The notes beneath the pieces were generated by a model. That model did not search any database. It had not been told where the DNA came from and was given only the letters and a program-made list of their open reading frames with translations. A program made the position numbers and the translations under genes. DNA of 64,000 nt from a bacterium (lineage in GTDB: Bacteria; Cyanobacteriota; Vampirovibrionia; Obscuribacterales; Obscuribacteraceae), in assembly GCA_016124935.1 (NCBI GenBank), contig WGMS01000020.1, forward strand, positions 91,133-155,132, in the 5' to 3' direction. Below are positions 43,439 to 53,989 of the stretch, one piece after another. Every line of letters begins with the position of its first letter. Position 1 is the first letter of the stretch.

Positions 43439-46417
43439 TCAGGCAAGCGCGCCGGGTTTACTCAAGAAACTTTTCAGATACTGCCCTGTAAAAGAGGATT
43501 TCTCCCGGGCCAGCTCTTCCGGGGTGCCTGCCTTTACGATGGTGCCGCCGGCATTGCCGCCTTCGGGTCCGAGGTCGATTACCCAGTCGGCTTGTTTGAT
43601 TACATCGAGGTTGTGTTCGATGATCAAAACGGTGTTGCCCGAGTCCACCAGTTGATTGAGGACATGCAGCAATTTGTCCACATCCTGAAAGGCAAGTCCG
43701 GTGGTAGGCTCATCCAGTATGTAGATGGTTTTTCCGGTGGATCTTTTCGAAAGTTGTTCCGCCAGTTTGACACGCTGGGCTTCTCCGCCTGAAAGGGTGG
43801 TGGCAGGTTGACCCAGTTGAATATACTCCAGACCCACTTCCATGAGGGTTTGCAGTTTGGTCTTGGCCCGGGGGATGTTCTCGAAGAATTTATTCGCTTC
43901 CTCCACGGTCATAGAGAGCACATCCGAAATAGATTTGCCCTTGAACTTCACTTCGAGGGTCTCGCGATTATAACGGGCACCCTTGCATACGTCGCAGGTG
44001 ACAAAAACGGAGGGAAGAAAGTTCATCTCGATTTCATTCATTCCCTCTCCGCGACAGGCTTCGCAGCGCCCTCCTTTGACGTTGAAAGAGAACCTGCCGG
44101 GAAGATAGCCTCTCGCTTTCGCTTCGGTGGTCAGAGAGAAAACTTCTCGGATGGCATCGAAGAGTCCGGTATAGGTAGCCGGGTTCGAGCGGGGGGTGCG
44201 GCCAATCGGTGATTGATCGATGTCTATCACTTTATCTATTTGATCAAGACCTTCTACTTTCGTGAGCCCCTTAGGAGCAGGCACGGTGCCGTTTATGTGG
44301 TGCCTGAGATATTCATACAACAGATCGTTGACCAGGGTCGATTTGCCCGAGCCACTCACACCGGTTACGGCGACGAACTTGTTGAGCGGGATATCGACAT
44401 CGATATTTTTGAGGTTGTTTCTCCGCGCTCCTTTCATCTTTATGGAATAACCGTTGCCGGTTCTTCGTTTGACCGGCGTGTGAATGGTCTTTCGACCTGA
44501 TAGATAGGCTCCTGTAGAGGACCTTTTGGAGGACAGAATGTTGTCTAGCTTTCCTTCTGCCACCACATCGCCACCATGCACTCCGGCACCGGGACCGATA
44601 TCAATAACCCAGTCCGCTTCTCTAATCGTGTCTTCATCGTGTTCCACGACAATAAGGGTGTTGCCCAGGTCGCGAAGATGTTTGAGGGTGCTGAGCAGAC
44701 GATTGTTGTCTCTTTGATGCAGTCCTATTGATGGCTCATCCAGGACATAGAGGACGCCGGACAGACCGGACCCTATCTGGGTGGCAAGGCGAATCCTCTG
44801 GGCTTCGCCACCGGACAGGGTTCCTGCCTGTCTGTTGAGAGTGAGATAGCCCAGTCCGACATCGAGTAGAAACCGTAAACGCGCGTTTATCTCGATCAGC
44901 ACTTGATGGGCGATTTTTTGCTGTCGCGGAGAAAGCTGACTTTCCATTTCGGCAAAGAATCCAGCCGCTTCGCTTATGGGCATGGCAGTAACTTTTTCTA
45001 TGGAAGCTCCGGTCACGGTCACCGCTCTGCTTTCGGGGCGCAGCCTGCTGCCTCTACAGGTGGTGCATTCCATTTGAGTCATATAGTTTTCGATGTCGGC
45101 TCTGACCCGGTCGGAAGAGGTCTCTTCGTGGCGTCTGGTCAGGTTGTTTACCACGCCTTCGAAGGTTTTCTTGTACTCCCAGAAACCACTGCCGTCGAAG
45201 GCATCATAAGCCAGCTTGAGTTTCTCTCCTTCCGAGCCGAAGAGGATGACGCCCTGGTGCTTCTTCGAAAGCTTCTTAAAGGGAGTCTGCAAACCGAATT
45301 TGTAGTGCTTGGCCACCGAGGCGAGAAGCTGGCTGTAATATGGATTGCCGGTCTTGGCCCAGGGATAGATGGCGCCTTCGGCCAGGCTCTTGTCCGGATC
45401 CGGCACCACCAGTGACGGATCGACCTCGAAGCGAGAGCCCAATCCGTCGCATTCTTCACAGGCGCCATAGGGGCTGTTGAAACTGAAGATCCTCGGAGAT
45501 ATTTCCGCAAAGCTGATGTTGCAGTTGGCGCAGGCGAACTTTTCTGAGAATAGAAGCGGCTCTCTAGTCTCTTCAGGCGATACTATATCAACCAGGACAT
45601 TTGATTTACCCCATTTCAAGCCGACAGAGAGGCTGTCTGCAAGCCGTGATTGAATCCCGTCTTTAAGAACAAGTCTATCTATCACCAGCTCGATACTGTG
45701 TTTTTTGTTCTTATCTATCGAAATCTCGTCTTCCAGTTGATGGACCTTGCCGTCCACCCTCACTCGCACGAAGCCTTCTTTCTGGAGCTCTTCGAAAAGG
45801 GAGTGGTATTCACCTTTCCTTCCGGATATCAACGGCGCCAGGATCTGAAGCTTGGTTCCCGGGGGCATATCCAGAACCCGGTCTACGATCTGATCTATGG
45901 TCTGGGGATTGATCTCGCGCTCGCATTGAGGGCAGTGGGGAGTTCCAATCCGGGCGTAGAGCAACCTGAGATAGTCATAGATTTCAGTGACCGTACCTAC
46001 GGTGGAACGCGGGTTATGGCTGGTCGATTTCTGGTCGATAGATATTGCCGGGCTCAATCCTTCTATGGCATCCACATCCGGTTTATCGAGCTGACCGAGA
46101 AACTGCCTGGCGTATGCTGATAACGATTCTACATAACGTCTCTGCCCTTCGGCGAAGATGGTATCGAAGGCAAGGGATGACTTGCCCGAGCCGCTCACTC
46201 CGGTTATCACCACCAGGTCGTTCTTGGGGATAGAAAGATCTATGTTCTTCAGATTGTGCTGGCGGGCTCCCCGGATCTCGATATGACGAGAATCAAAATG
46301 GGAGCGGCCGTTGTTGTTTTTGCCCACTTTATTATCGAATTTGTTTCCGCTCGGGGTCCTTATTTTATGAGACTGACAATAATATCTCTTCAAAAGTGAA
46401 CTTTTAAGGACTATCAC
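43439..46417 (-). CDS. uvrA: Excinuclease ABC subunit A
   Basis: The 992-residue nucleotide-excision-repair ATPase carries two ABC modules: Walker [13 protein letters not shown] (first) and [11 protein letters not shown] (second). It has two LSGGEAQR signatures followed by [13 protein letters not shown] and ILDEPTTGL. Zinc pairs are present ([25 protein letters not shown]). It recognises bulky DNA damage with UvrB. It has a 45-residue N-terminal extension rich in Lys/Asn ahead of the usual [13 protein letters not shown] start; the called start is GTG 46417, so the true start may be inside. It leads the uvrA-fur-feoA-zinc ribbon row. Confidence 0.96.
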   Translation of the reverse strand: MIVLKSSLLKRYYCQSHKIRTPSGNKFDNKVGKNNNGRSHFDSRHIEIRGARQHNLKNIDLSIPKNDLVVITGVSGSGKSSLAFDTIFAEGQRRYVESLSAYARQFLGQLDKPDVDAIEGLSPAISIDQKSTSHNPRSTVGTVTEIYDYLRLLYARIGTPHCPQCEREINPQTIDQIVDRVLDMPPGTKLQILAPLISGRKGEYHSLFEELQKEGFVRVRVDGKVHQLEDEISIDKNKKHSIELVIDRLVLKDGIQSRLADSLSVGLKWGKSNVLVDIVSPEETREPLLFSEKFACANCNISFAEISPRIFSFNSPYGACEECDGLGSRFEVDPSLVVPDPDKSLAEGAIYPWAKTGNPYYSQLLASVAKHYKFGLQTPFKKLSKKHQGVILFGSEGEKLKLAYDAFDGSGFWEYKKTFEGVVNNLTRRHEETSSDRVRADIENYMTQMECTTCRGSRLRPESRAVTVTGASIEKVTAMPISEAAGFFAEMESQLSPRQQKIAHQVLIEINARLRFLLDVGLGYLTLNRQAGTLSGGEAQRIRLATQIGSGLSGVLYVLDEPSIGLHQRDNNRLLSTLKHLRDLGNTLIVVEHDEDTIREADWVIDIGPGAGVHGGDVVAEGKLDNILSSKRSSTGAYLSGRKTIHTPVKRRTGNGYSIKMKGARRNNLKNIDVDIPLNKFVAVTGVSGSGKSTLVNDLLYEYLRHHINGTVPAPKGLTKVEGLDQIDKVIDIDQSPIGRTPRSNPATYTGLFDAIREVFSLTTEAKARGYLPGRFSFNVKGGRCEACRGEGMNEIEMNFLPSVFVTCDVCKGARYNRETLEVKFKGKSISDVLSMTVEEANKFFENIPRAKTKLQTLMEVGLEYIQLGQPATTLSGGEAQRVKLAEQLSKRSTGKTIYILDEPTTGLAFQDVDKLLHVLNQLVDSGNTVLIIEHNLDVIKQADWVIDLGPEGGNAGGTIVKAGTPEELAREKSSFTGQYLKSFLSKPGALA

Positions 46418-46553
46418 TTTTTACTAATGGGAGCCAGCCGGGCAGGCAGGCGGGCAATGGCGGAAAAACTGACAGAAATATGCGGTTTTGCGAGATCTCT
46501 TCAAGGGTACATCCTCTTATGAGTATTACTTTTTTTGTAGGAATCATCGGGGA

Positions 46554-48743
46554 ATGTGGCCTAAGCCGAACAGAAAAAAGGGAAAGGGCACCAAGTCAAA
46601 ATTGAAGGCGGTCAAAGAAGATACCGGTGCGGACTCCAGCTCAGGAAGCAATGCGGAGAGTGGGTTCGACAGCGAATCTTCCGGCTCTTCCCGTTCAGAA
46701 AGACGTAAGACCAGGCCGCCTAATCGAAATCGTCGTCAACGATCATCCAACTCTTCCGGGGAGGATGGCAATCCGGGCGGTTCGAATTCAATTGACTCTG
46801 ATCCTGAGAACAAAGAGGTTTCAAGGGAGCAATCGGTGTCGGGGCCACGCTCCGAATCGCCGTCTGCCGCTGGTGCCTCCTTTGAGCGCTCGCCCCTGAC
46901 CTCCTCCGGCGACGTCTGGAAAGATCGGATTTTGAAAGCTTATCGCGGCAATCCGAGGGATTCTGCTCAGCTCCTTGCCATCGTTCCCAATCAGCGCGCT
47001 CAATTCGAGGCCGGTGAGCGTCAGAAGCAAGAGCTCATCGAGGAGTCGATGATCCGTATTGTCGACCGTATGTTTGACAACTTCCAGAATACCGCCTACG
47101 GCTTTAATCGGGTCACCCAGGGCTCTGATCTGGAGCTTACATGGATACGACCATCACTGACTTCAGAAGCCCAGGGCAACTGGGTCGAAGGCTCTGCCGA
47201 AGGGGTTCGTGTCTTCAACGGGCGAATCTCGACCCGTTACTGGACCCTGGTCGTCCGGGGCACCGCCCGGTCGATACTGACATTTATCTTGCCTTCCGAC
47301 AAGCTGCTCAGCTTCGGCAGCAGCGCTACTGACTTCGATCCCTATCTAGAGATCTTTCCTCAATCCGATGGCATGTCGGTGACCTGGTTCATTAAGGACC
47401 GTGAAATCACTCAGGATATTTTTCCCAGCGTATTCCGAGCTCTATTAGACGGGTTGATCAGATTTGCCAACGAAGAGGCGGAGGCTAATGAAGCCTTTCG
47501 CCTGGAGGATATCGGCTTCGTCCCGGAGCCCAAGGAGGCTCCGGTAGAGACTCCCCATCTAGATGAAGGCGAGCCGGAGTTGCTCGGTCAGGAGCTGGAG
47601 CCAGAGCCTGAGCCTGATCCTGAGCCTGATCCTGAGCCTGAGCCTGCGCCTGATCCTGAGCCCAGACCTGAGAACCGGGGGCATTCGGTGGAGAAAGCAA
47701 TTGATCTTGCCCTGGGAGGTCAGAGTGACGAAGAGATAGTCGATCCCGGTGCCGGCTTCATTCAGAGCGTCTCTTCCCAGGTCGCATCCCAGGCCGCCAG
47801 GGAGACCGATATCCTTCGGGAGTCTATGAAGGGGCTAGTTAGCCACCCTGCCGAGAACGAGAGCCTGGAGACAGGTCAGTGGAAGATGGTCAATTCCAAT
47901 CTTCCGCCTTCTGTGGCTTCTCAGTGGCAGAATTATGTGAAGAAAACCGGTGATGGTCTGGCGGAAAGTGAAAGTTCCGGTCAGTTCAGGCAGTCTAATA
48001 CGACTGCTTCCCCTGCTGTCCGGGCAGAGGAAGAAGAAAAATGGAATGTGGTGCCTGATACGGACAACTATACCGCCCCCCAGATGCCGCAGTTTCAAAT
48101 GCCGCCTCAGGGACTTCCTCAGGGCTTTTCTCAGAATCAGGGGATGCCGCCCGGGCAGCCTGCCGGCTGGGTTCATCCTTCTCAGTTGCCTCCCCAGCAG
48201 GCCGCTCAACCGCCGATGCAAGCTCCGCCGCCCGTTCAGTATCAGTACACCAGACCAGGTCAAATGGATGATGAGGAGACCCTCGAGTTTCAGGCGCCTT
48301 CAGAGCACAGTCAGTACCTGCTCACCGAACAAGATATCGACGATCGTGCCATTCAAGCACCGCCCCCCGATCCGGATATGAGTCCTGCCGTCATGCTGTC
48401 GCGCTCGATGCAAGTTGAGCAGGAGCAGGATCAGGATCAGGAGCAAGATCAGGCTCATATCCAGTATCAGTACGGCGAAGAAGAGATAGAGTACGAGGAC
48501 GAAGAAGACGACGACGAAGAGACTGTTCAGTACCAGGTGGACGAAGCGGATCTTCCCGGTGTCCTGGCAGCGGTGATGAACACCATCGATATGAAAGTAG
48601 AGACACTCTCTCAGAAAGGCGCCCAGGCCTTCTCTCAGAAAGACTTCAAGCGAGCCGAGCTGATTATCAAGCTTTCGGAGCGTCTCAACGAATTCAAAGA
48701 CGAAGCTGGTGAACTATTGGGTCTTCTAGAACAAGAAGAATAA
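46554..48743 (+). CDS. Acidic low-complexity protein with a small folded domain
   Basis: The 729-residue protein's first 120 residues are Ser/Arg/Asp/Lys-rich and disordered. Residues about 165-310 form a folded unit, with helix MIRIVDRMFDNFQN, beta-rich strands such as YWTLVVRGTARSILTFILP, and SVFRALLDGLIRFANEE at its end. This resembles the YbjN/type III chaperone-like fold. Then come EPDP repeats, Gln/Pro-rich and Glu/Asp-rich blocks, and a C-terminal helical hairpin. The function is unknown. ATG 46554 has AGGAAT upstream. It is divergent from uvrA and convergent with a Ser/Thr kinase whose stop lies 6 bp away. Confidence 0.62.
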   Translation: MWPKPNRKKGKGTKSKLKAVKEDTGADSSSGSNAESGFDSESSGSSRSERRKTRPPNRNRRQRSSNSSGEDGNPGGSNSIDSDPENKEVSREQSVSGPRSESPSAAGASFERSPLTSSGDVWKDRILKAYRGNPRDSAQLLAIVPNQRAQFEAGERQKQELIEESMIRIVDRMFDNFQNTAYGFNRVTQGSDLELTWIRPSLTSEAQGNWVEGSAEGVRVFNGRISTRYWTLVVRGTARSILTFILPSDKLLSFGSSATDFDPYLEIFPQSDGMSVTWFIKDREITQDIFPSVFRALLDGLIRFANEEAEANEAFRLEDIGFVPEPKEAPVETPHLDEGEPELLGQELEPEPEPDPEPDPEPEPAPDPEPRPENRGHSVEKAIDLALGGQSDEEIVDPGAGFIQSVSSQVASQAARETDILRESMKGLVSHPAENESLETGQWKMVNSNLPPSVASQWQNYVKKTGDGLAESESSGQFRQSNTTASPAVRAEEEEKWNVVPDTDNYTAPQMPQFQMPPQGLPQGFSQNQGMPPGQPAGWVHPSQLPPQQAAQPPMQAPPPVQYQYTRPGQMDDEETLEFQAPSEHSQYLLTEQDIDDRAIQAPPPDPDMSPAVMLSRSMQVEQEQDQDQEQDQAHIQYQYGEEEIEYEDEEDDDEETVQYQVDEADLPGVLAAVMNTIDMKVETLSQKGAQAFSQKDFKRAELIIKLSERLNEFKDEAGELLGLLEQEE
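47601..47672 (+). repeat. Glu-Pro/Asp-Pro hexanucleotide coding repeat
   Basis: Repeated GAGCCT/GATCCT units encode an (E-P-E-P-D-P) tract. A similar Glu/Gln/Asp repeat lies at 48418-48455. Both are slippage-prone. Confidence 0.7.
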
Positions 48744-48748
48744 AGTAT

Positions 48749-50590
48749 TCAGTAAGGATATTGACTGCTTTCGTTATTCTGCGGCTCTTCCTGTTGATAG
48801 ATGAGATTGAGGATCAAGGTTCGTCCTGCTTCCGACATGACGATACCATATCCGATGGCTAGTGCCACCAGCACCACGCAGGTGATGACGAAGGGCTTGA
48901 TGCTCTCTTTCTTCTTCGCGCCAGGGCTTGCCTGTGATGCATTCATCCTGGTTTTCATTTTGGTGGTGGTGGTGCGCTTTTTGGCAGAACGAGGTCTTTT
49001 TCTAACTCGGTTTTCTGCTGTAATAGACTGTGATTCGCTCAAAGCCCCGACTCTTTCCCGGGGACTTCTCAACCCATCCGAAGCAGGAATTGTTTCCTCC
49101 AGTTCGGACCGTTTTTCCGGTGGGGACTGTTTCTCCGGTTGCTCCGTTTGGTTAGATTGCACCAGCGAATTTAGCGGTTTTCTTGGGTGCTGATTGGCCG
49201 GTTCGAGAATAGTCGGCGCCGGCATAGATTGAGATGCGGAGACGGATGCCGATATCGAAATAGAGGCGGAATCAGGGCTCTGGCCGAGACTCTGTTTTGG
49301 TAAGGGTTTCAGTTTCTGGGACTGTCTCTGAACGTACTCGGAAGGCGCCAGCAGTTTGTCCGGGATACTGGCCGCTACCACCTGGGGGCGATTGAAAGTG
49401 GTTATGAAATCTTCCTGGATTCTTTTGGAGTCAGGGTTTGGATTGGGATTCCGGGGGCTCTGACGCCCCGGTCTTGAGGCGACTTTTGGGGCTTCCCGGG
49501 TCTGGCTTTCTGTAATCTCCTCGTCAGAGCCGAGATCGCTGCCGATTTTCTCTCGAATGAAAGACCAGACTTTTTTAGAACGGTCCAGCTCCAGTTCTTG
49601 TGGAGCAAGTGCTGTGGGACTATCGGCTACCTGATCCGGGCTCAACGCTTTTTCCAGATCCGCTTTGAGGTCGGCCATGGTCTGATAGCGATCGTCCGGG
49701 GATTTTTGCAGAGCCTTGAAGACGATCATCTCTAGAGAAGCGGGGATATTCAAATGTCCCGCCACCTCAGAGAACGGTGCCGGCGCTTCACTCATCTGTT
49801 TGGTCATCGTCTCGACATAGTTTTTGCCCAGAAATGGCACATCGCCGGTCAGGGCTTCGTACATGACTATCCCCAGAGAGTAGATATCCGTCCTTGTGTC
49901 TATTTTTGTGCCCATGCCCTGTTCCGGGCTCATATAAATCGGGCTGCCCCAGACTTCGCCCAGTCTTGTAAGCTTGGAGGCGTCTTCGGCAAGCTTGGCG
50001 ATTCCGAAATCAACTATTTTTACATAGTCAGCCGTGTCCCCCATCTCCACAAGCATGATATTGCCCGGTTTGAGGTCGCGATGGATGGCTTTGTGCTTGT
50101 GGGCGTGGGAGACCGCCGCGGCTATTTGGACGAAAATGTCTTGAAAGCGTCCCAGGTTAAGAGGACCCTGCTTTCTAAGAACCTGGGAGAGGCTTACCCC
50201 TACCAGATAGTCCATAATGAAGTAGGGCTGTCCAATGCGGCTGGTTCCGTAATCGTAGACGCTGACGATTCTTGGATGATTGAGCCGGTGCAGGACTTCG
50301 GCTTCCTGTTTGAAGCGCTTGACAATGGTTTCGTCGCCGAGTCCCTGAGTTCTCAGGGCTTTTACCGCGACGACTTTTCCGGTGCTCAGATCCTTGGCTT
50401 TGTATACAAGGCTCATTCCGCCTTTTCCAATGATGGAGAGGACGAAATATCTGTCTTTCAAAACCGTGCCGACCAGCAGGTCTCTTTTATCTCTCGGCTT
50501 TCTGACTCGATATCCGACATGTCCACCCGCCTTGAAGGCATCCTTTTTGAAGGGCAGACCGAGATTTATTCTTGTTTCTTCAGTTAGCAC
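48749..50590 (-). CDS. Membrane-anchored Ser/Thr protein kinase (PknB-type)
   Basis: The 613-residue eukaryotic-like kinase has a glycine loop GKGGMSLV (55-62), catalytic Lys77, the HRDLKPGN catalytic loop (170-177), DFG 194-196 and an activation-loop end SPIYMSPEQG. The kinase domain spans about 48-310. A long Ser/Pro/Lys-rich linker follows, then a Thr/Lys-rich stretch, one transmembrane helix at about 567-586 and a short extracytoplasmic tail. There are no PASTA repeats. The start is GTG 50590. It is convergent with the acidic protein at 46554, which is rich in phosphorylatable Ser and might be a substrate (inference). Confidence 0.92.
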   Translation of the reverse strand: MLTEETRINLGLPFKKDAFKAGGHVGYRVRKPRDKRDLLVGTVLKDRYFVLSIIGKGGMSLVYKAKDLSTGKVVAVKALRTQGLGDETIVKRFKQEAEVLHRLNHPRIVSVYDYGTSRIGQPYFIMDYLVGVSLSQVLRKQGPLNLGRFQDIFVQIAAAVSHAHKHKAIHRDLKPGNIMLVEMGDTADYVKIVDFGIAKLAEDASKLTRLGEVWGSPIYMSPEQGMGTKIDTRTDIYSLGIVMYEALTGDVPFLGKNYVETMTKQMSEAPAPFSEVAGHLNIPASLEMIVFKALQKSPDDRYQTMADLKADLEKALSPDQVADSPTALAPQELELDRSKKVWSFIREKIGSDLGSDEEITESQTREAPKVASRPGRQSPRNPNPNPDSKRIQEDFITTFNRPQVVAASIPDKLLAPSEYVQRQSQKLKPLPKQSLGQSPDSASISISASVSASQSMPAPTILEPANQHPRKPLNSLVQSNQTEQPEKQSPPEKRSELEETIPASDGLRSPRERVGALSESQSITAENRVRKRPRSAKKRTTTTKMKTRMNASQASPGAKKKESIKPFVITCVVLVALAIGYGIVMSEAGRTLILNLIYQQEEPQNNESSQYPY

Positions 50591-50762
50591 GGGATGTTGA
50601 CCGGGTCAGGGCACCTTGACAGCCTTTGCGAAATACACAGAATACTTATGAATACCATATTGAATGTTCCCTGATGGAATCCAGAATAATCTCAGAAGAA
50701 GGCTCTCCGCCGGGACATCAAGGTCGAGTCAAGCACTGAATACAATATCAACATAGTTGCGA

Positions 50763-52049
50763 TCAGTATGTTACTGCGTTTATCAGGATCTGGATGATTC
50801 CCATTACTGCTCCGATTACACCGCCAAAGTACTCCAGGGCTTTTAGCTCGTTTTTGCAGATTCTCTTCACCAGATCTTCGAGTTGTTTGGGAGTGAACAA
50901 GTCTATTTTGCTGACAATCAGTCCATGAACACCCAGTTTGGGAATAGCCTGCTCCACCAGTTCGCCCAACTCTCTTTTCAAATAGGAATAAGTAAAAGTC
51001 GAGACCTGTCTTTTGGTTCTATCCAGTACTTCGGCGGGGATGCTTTCCGGATTGAAGGTTACGATGGCGTGTTGCACGGTGACCATCGCTTCATCTTCCA
51101 GTTTGTGAGCTGCTTCTACCAGATCGTCCTTGTGCTCGATAAGAAATGCTTCCACGAATTCAATCACGTTTTTCTTCAGTTTATTTACGTTCTCCAGGGG
51201 CATGGTGCGCAGATCGAAGCTGGTGATTTGAACGGCTATCTGATGTTTAATGCCGAATCGTTTTATCAGATCCGCTATCAGCTTTTGAGCTTCTTTCGGT
51301 TCATTTTCCATATAGCTCTTCCACTCGTAGCAGATGCGCTTCACCCCGACAATGCGAGCAAGCAGGCGATAAGGACCGCCGGCATAGGCATTGATAGACT
51401 CATCGAGGGCATTGATATTTTGCGGACTGAGTACCTTTATCAAAGCCAGTCTTATCTTCTCGGGGGTGAGCAGGTTTTCCATCAAGCGCTCAGAAAGCTC
51501 CGTCGCCTGGGTCATATTGATGCGACTGGAGAGAACCACCTGATCGAAGATCTTGTCGGTTATAGCGGGGATTCTAGTTTCACTGCGGTCTTCGAGAGAA
51601 TCTATTGTCGATTTGATGAAGTGTTGCAGAAGCGTGGGGCTGAGCTGCGCTATCTCCGATGCAAGACGATGCAGTTTTGTGGTATCGCGAAACTCTTTCA
51701 GGAGAACCGAGTCGATGAACAGGTCCACTGTTCTGTAAATGTTCTCCTGGGTGACTAACTCTTCCGCTTTCGCTTTGATGTCCTGGGGAGTAAGCAGGGT
51801 ATCGGTAATGGTGGTGGCTACGGACTGGGAGAGTTTTGCCTGTCTTTTCGGAAAGATGCCTGGTGTCAGGGGCACTTGAATTTTGGTGCCCGGAATGAAC
51901 CAGGCGTTGTAAGGGCGGAAGAGCATCTTTACCGCGCAATAGGTCGCAATCCAACCATGAAATCCAAACAAAATCGGAGGCACCAGCACATCTACTATGA
52001 AGGCTTCCTTGCTGGCAAATAAGGCGTAAAGGTCGAACCCAAAGTTCAT
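50763..52049 (-). CDS. DUF445 family membrane protein
   Basis: The 428-residue protein begins with two hydrophobic segments (about 15-45: VLVPPILFGFHGWIATYCAV) followed by KMLFRPYNAWFIPGTKIQVP and PLTPGIFPKRQAKLSQSVA, the conserved DUF445/YheB-type motif. A long helical soluble part follows, and a last C-terminal hydrophobic helix (GGVIGAVMGIIQILINAVTY). Function is unknown in all members. ATG 52049 is preferred over a TTG at 52064 because GGAA sits eight bases before it. It is divergent from the TPR pair at 52227. Confidence 0.83.
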   Translation of the reverse strand: MNFGFDLYALFASKEAFIVDVLVPPILFGFHGWIATYCAVKMLFRPYNAWFIPGTKIQVPLTPGIFPKRQAKLSQSVATTITDTLLTPQDIKAKAEELVTQENIYRTVDLFIDSVLLKEFRDTTKLHRLASEIAQLSPTLLQHFIKSTIDSLEDRSETRIPAITDKIFDQVVLSSRINMTQATELSERLMENLLTPEKIRLALIKVLSPQNINALDESINAYAGGPYRLLARIVGVKRICYEWKSYMENEPKEAQKLIADLIKRFGIKHQIAVQITSFDLRTMPLENVNKLKKNVIEFVEAFLIEHKDDLVEAAHKLEDEAMVTVQHAIVTFNPESIPAEVLDRTKRQVSTFTYSYLKRELGELVEQAIPKLGVHGLIVSKIDLFTPKQLEDLVKRICKNELKALEYFGGVIGAVMGIIQILINAVTY

Positions 52050-52160
52050 TTCTGATTCCGGCAACTAATAGTCTTAGAGGTTATTTTAACCAGATTTGAT
52101 TATAAGCAGTGCATATATCCGTCATTTGAGCATTCTCATTAGAAGCCGGTGCGCAGCTCC

Positions 52161-52189
52161 TGTCAGGCAGCTCCTTTGGCACTATAATT
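52161..52189 (+). promoter_or_regulatory. Candidate sigma70-type promoter
   Basis: TATAAT (52184-52189) has a poor -35 (TGTCAG, 52161) at 17-bp spacing. It lies 38 bp upstream of the TPR gene at 52227, in the divergent region shared with the DUF445 gene. Confidence 0.4.
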
Positions 52190-52226
52190 ATTGTCACTTC
52201 CTTAATAAAGCATTTTCCGTCTCTCT

Positions 52227-53129
52227 ATGAAATCTTCTCCAGGTTCAGTCTTCTCTCTTGCACTGCTCATAACGCTCTCTTGCTCTCAGACCGGTCTAGC
52301 CATGGGAAGCGAGAAGCCATGGAAGAAGCTGGCGGAAAATGGTGATATGTTATTTCAGCGCGGCGCCTATCATGCGGCGGTCTCGGTTTATAAGCAAGCT
52401 GTCGATCAGAACCATGAGAGCTGGCAGTTGCATCTGCGCTATGGGCGGGCGTTATCCAGAATCGGTCGACAGAAGGATGCCCTTGCCGAGCTTTTTCAGT
52501 CGCTTTTTCTAAACGATAAAGATCCGGCCGCTAATCTTTCCACCCGGGCAGAGATAGCGGCAATCTTTTTGAAGCAGGGCAACTATGATGAAGCAGGCGG
52601 GCAGCTAAAGCAGATTCTCGAACTGAAGCCCGATGACATGGATGTCCGTGGCAATTATGCAGTCTGTCTCGAACAGCTTGGATTCATCGAGCTGGCTTGT
52701 GAAGAGTTGAATATGGTGGCACGGGCGAGACCCAACAGCAGTACCGCTTTTTATAACCTTGGCAACGCGCTGTATAAGAAAGGCGATTTCAAGCGCGCCA
52801 AGCTCTCGTTCAAACGCGCTATAGGCCTCGATCCTTCCAATAACCTTGCGATAGTCGCCCTGGGTAGAACCCATATGGCTCTCAATGAAGATAAGCTTGC
52901 TCTGATTGTTTTGAAGAAGGCTGTGGAGCGAAATCCTAACAATCATTACGCTTACCTTGCTCTTGGGGAGCTCTATGAAAGTGCCGGCAAGCAGGGCGAT
53001 GCGGCGGAAGTATATAAAAAAGCGATACAAATTAATCCAAGAGATCCGGCATCTAAAGCAGCATTGTCTAAACTGTTGGATAATTCGAAGAGTTTGGTCG
53101 CCCAAGACCGTCTGGACGTGACGAGGTAA
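52227..53129 (+). CDS. Secreted TPR-repeat protein
   Basis: The 300-residue product has a signal peptide (about 8-26). It is then almost entirely tetratricopeptide repeats, about six units of 34 residues (such as MLFQRGAYHAAVSVYKQAV, NLGNALYKKGDFKRAKLSFK, ALGELYESAGKQGDAAEVYK). It is probably a periplasmic or exported protein-interaction scaffold. It is followed by a second TPR protein 4 bp later and by ftsZ about 300 bp on. Confidence 0.82.
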   Translation: MKSSPGSVFSLALLITLSCSQTGLAMGSEKPWKKLAENGDMLFQRGAYHAAVSVYKQAVDQNHESWQLHLRYGRALSRIGRQKDALAELFQSLFLNDKDPAANLSTRAEIAAIFLKQGNYDEAGGQLKQILELKPDDMDVRGNYAVCLEQLGFIELACEELNMVARARPNSSTAFYNLGNALYKKGDFKRAKLSFKRAIGLDPSNNLAIVALGRTHMALNEDKLALIVLKKAVERNPNNHYAYLALGELYESAGKQGDAAEVYKKAIQINPRDPASKAALSKLLDNSKSLVAQDRLDVTR

Positions 53130-53133
53130 AGAT

Positions 53134-53961
53134 ATGAAATTGCAAGCAACAGGAGCCTTCTTTATGGGGGCGCTTATGTTGATGGCCCAGGCAGGCCCGC
53201 TTTCTGCCGCCGAAAATACAAAGACGAATAGCGAAGATATAGATCGGGCTATTGTCAGATACAAAGCCGGCATCGGTGCCAACCCCAATAATCCGGAGAC
53301 CCGCCTTCGGCTTGGTGAAGCGTATCTGGTCAAAGGAAATCTGGATAGTGCCCTGGAGCAGTTTCAAGCCGCTGCCAAGATCTCTCCCAACAAATCAGAT
53401 GCATATCTGGGTCTCGCCAGGGTTTACACTCGTAAGCACGATGACAAGCAGGCTTTAAAGGCCCTTAAGGATGCCGTTTTAAGGGATCCTAATAATTCGG
53501 ATATACATTACAAACTCGGTCAGATGTATATGCGGTTGAAAGAAGACGATAATTCAATAAAAGCATATCGAAAGTCTATAAAGTTGAATCCCAAGTTCGG
53601 CCCTGCCCATCGAGAACTGGGTATGGTACTGGGTTTGCAGGGTAAACTCGAAGATCAGATCTTTGAGGAGAAGAAAGCGCTGGAGATTGATCCTGGGGAC
53701 GCCGAGGCTCTCTATTACCTGGCTTCGGCCTATGTTCATACGGAGAAGCGCGATCAAGCCGCTCAGTGTCTCGAGAAGTGCATCGGTATAGATCGTAAAA
53801 ACGCAGAAGCCTTCTGGCTTTTAGCCGGCATCAAAGCCAGTCAGGATAAATTCGAGGAAGCTGTAAGCTTTGCCCAGAAGGCGGTCGACATCCAGCCGGA
53901 TAGTGAAAAATTCAAGAAAACCCTTCAAAAAATCAAAGCCGCCGCCGATAAGAACAAATAA
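53134..53961 (+). CDS. Secreted TPR-repeat protein, second of a pair
   Basis: The 275-residue product has a signal peptide (about 6-25, ending LSAAE). About six TPR units follow, such as LRLGEAYLVKGNLDSALEQF, YKLGQMYMRLKEDDNSIKAY and YLASAYVHTEKRDQAAQCLE. GAGGT before ATG 53134 and a 4-bp gap from the first gene show translational linkage. It shares its plan, but little exact sequence, with its neighbour, suggesting old duplication. Confidence 0.82.
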   Translation: MKLQATGAFFMGALMLMAQAGPLSAAENTKTNSEDIDRAIVRYKAGIGANPNNPETRLRLGEAYLVKGNLDSALEQFQAAAKISPNKSDAYLGLARVYTRKHDDKQALKALKDAVLRDPNNSDIHYKLGQMYMRLKEDDNSIKAYRKSIKLNPKFGPAHRELGMVLGLQGKLEDQIFEEKKALEIDPGDAEALYYLASAYVHTEKRDQAAQCLEKCIGIDRKNAEAFWLLAGIKASQDKFEEAVSFAQKAVDIQPDSEKFKKTLQKIKAAADKNK

Positions 53962-53989
53962 CTTTTAGTTACAAAACGCCATTCGCCCT

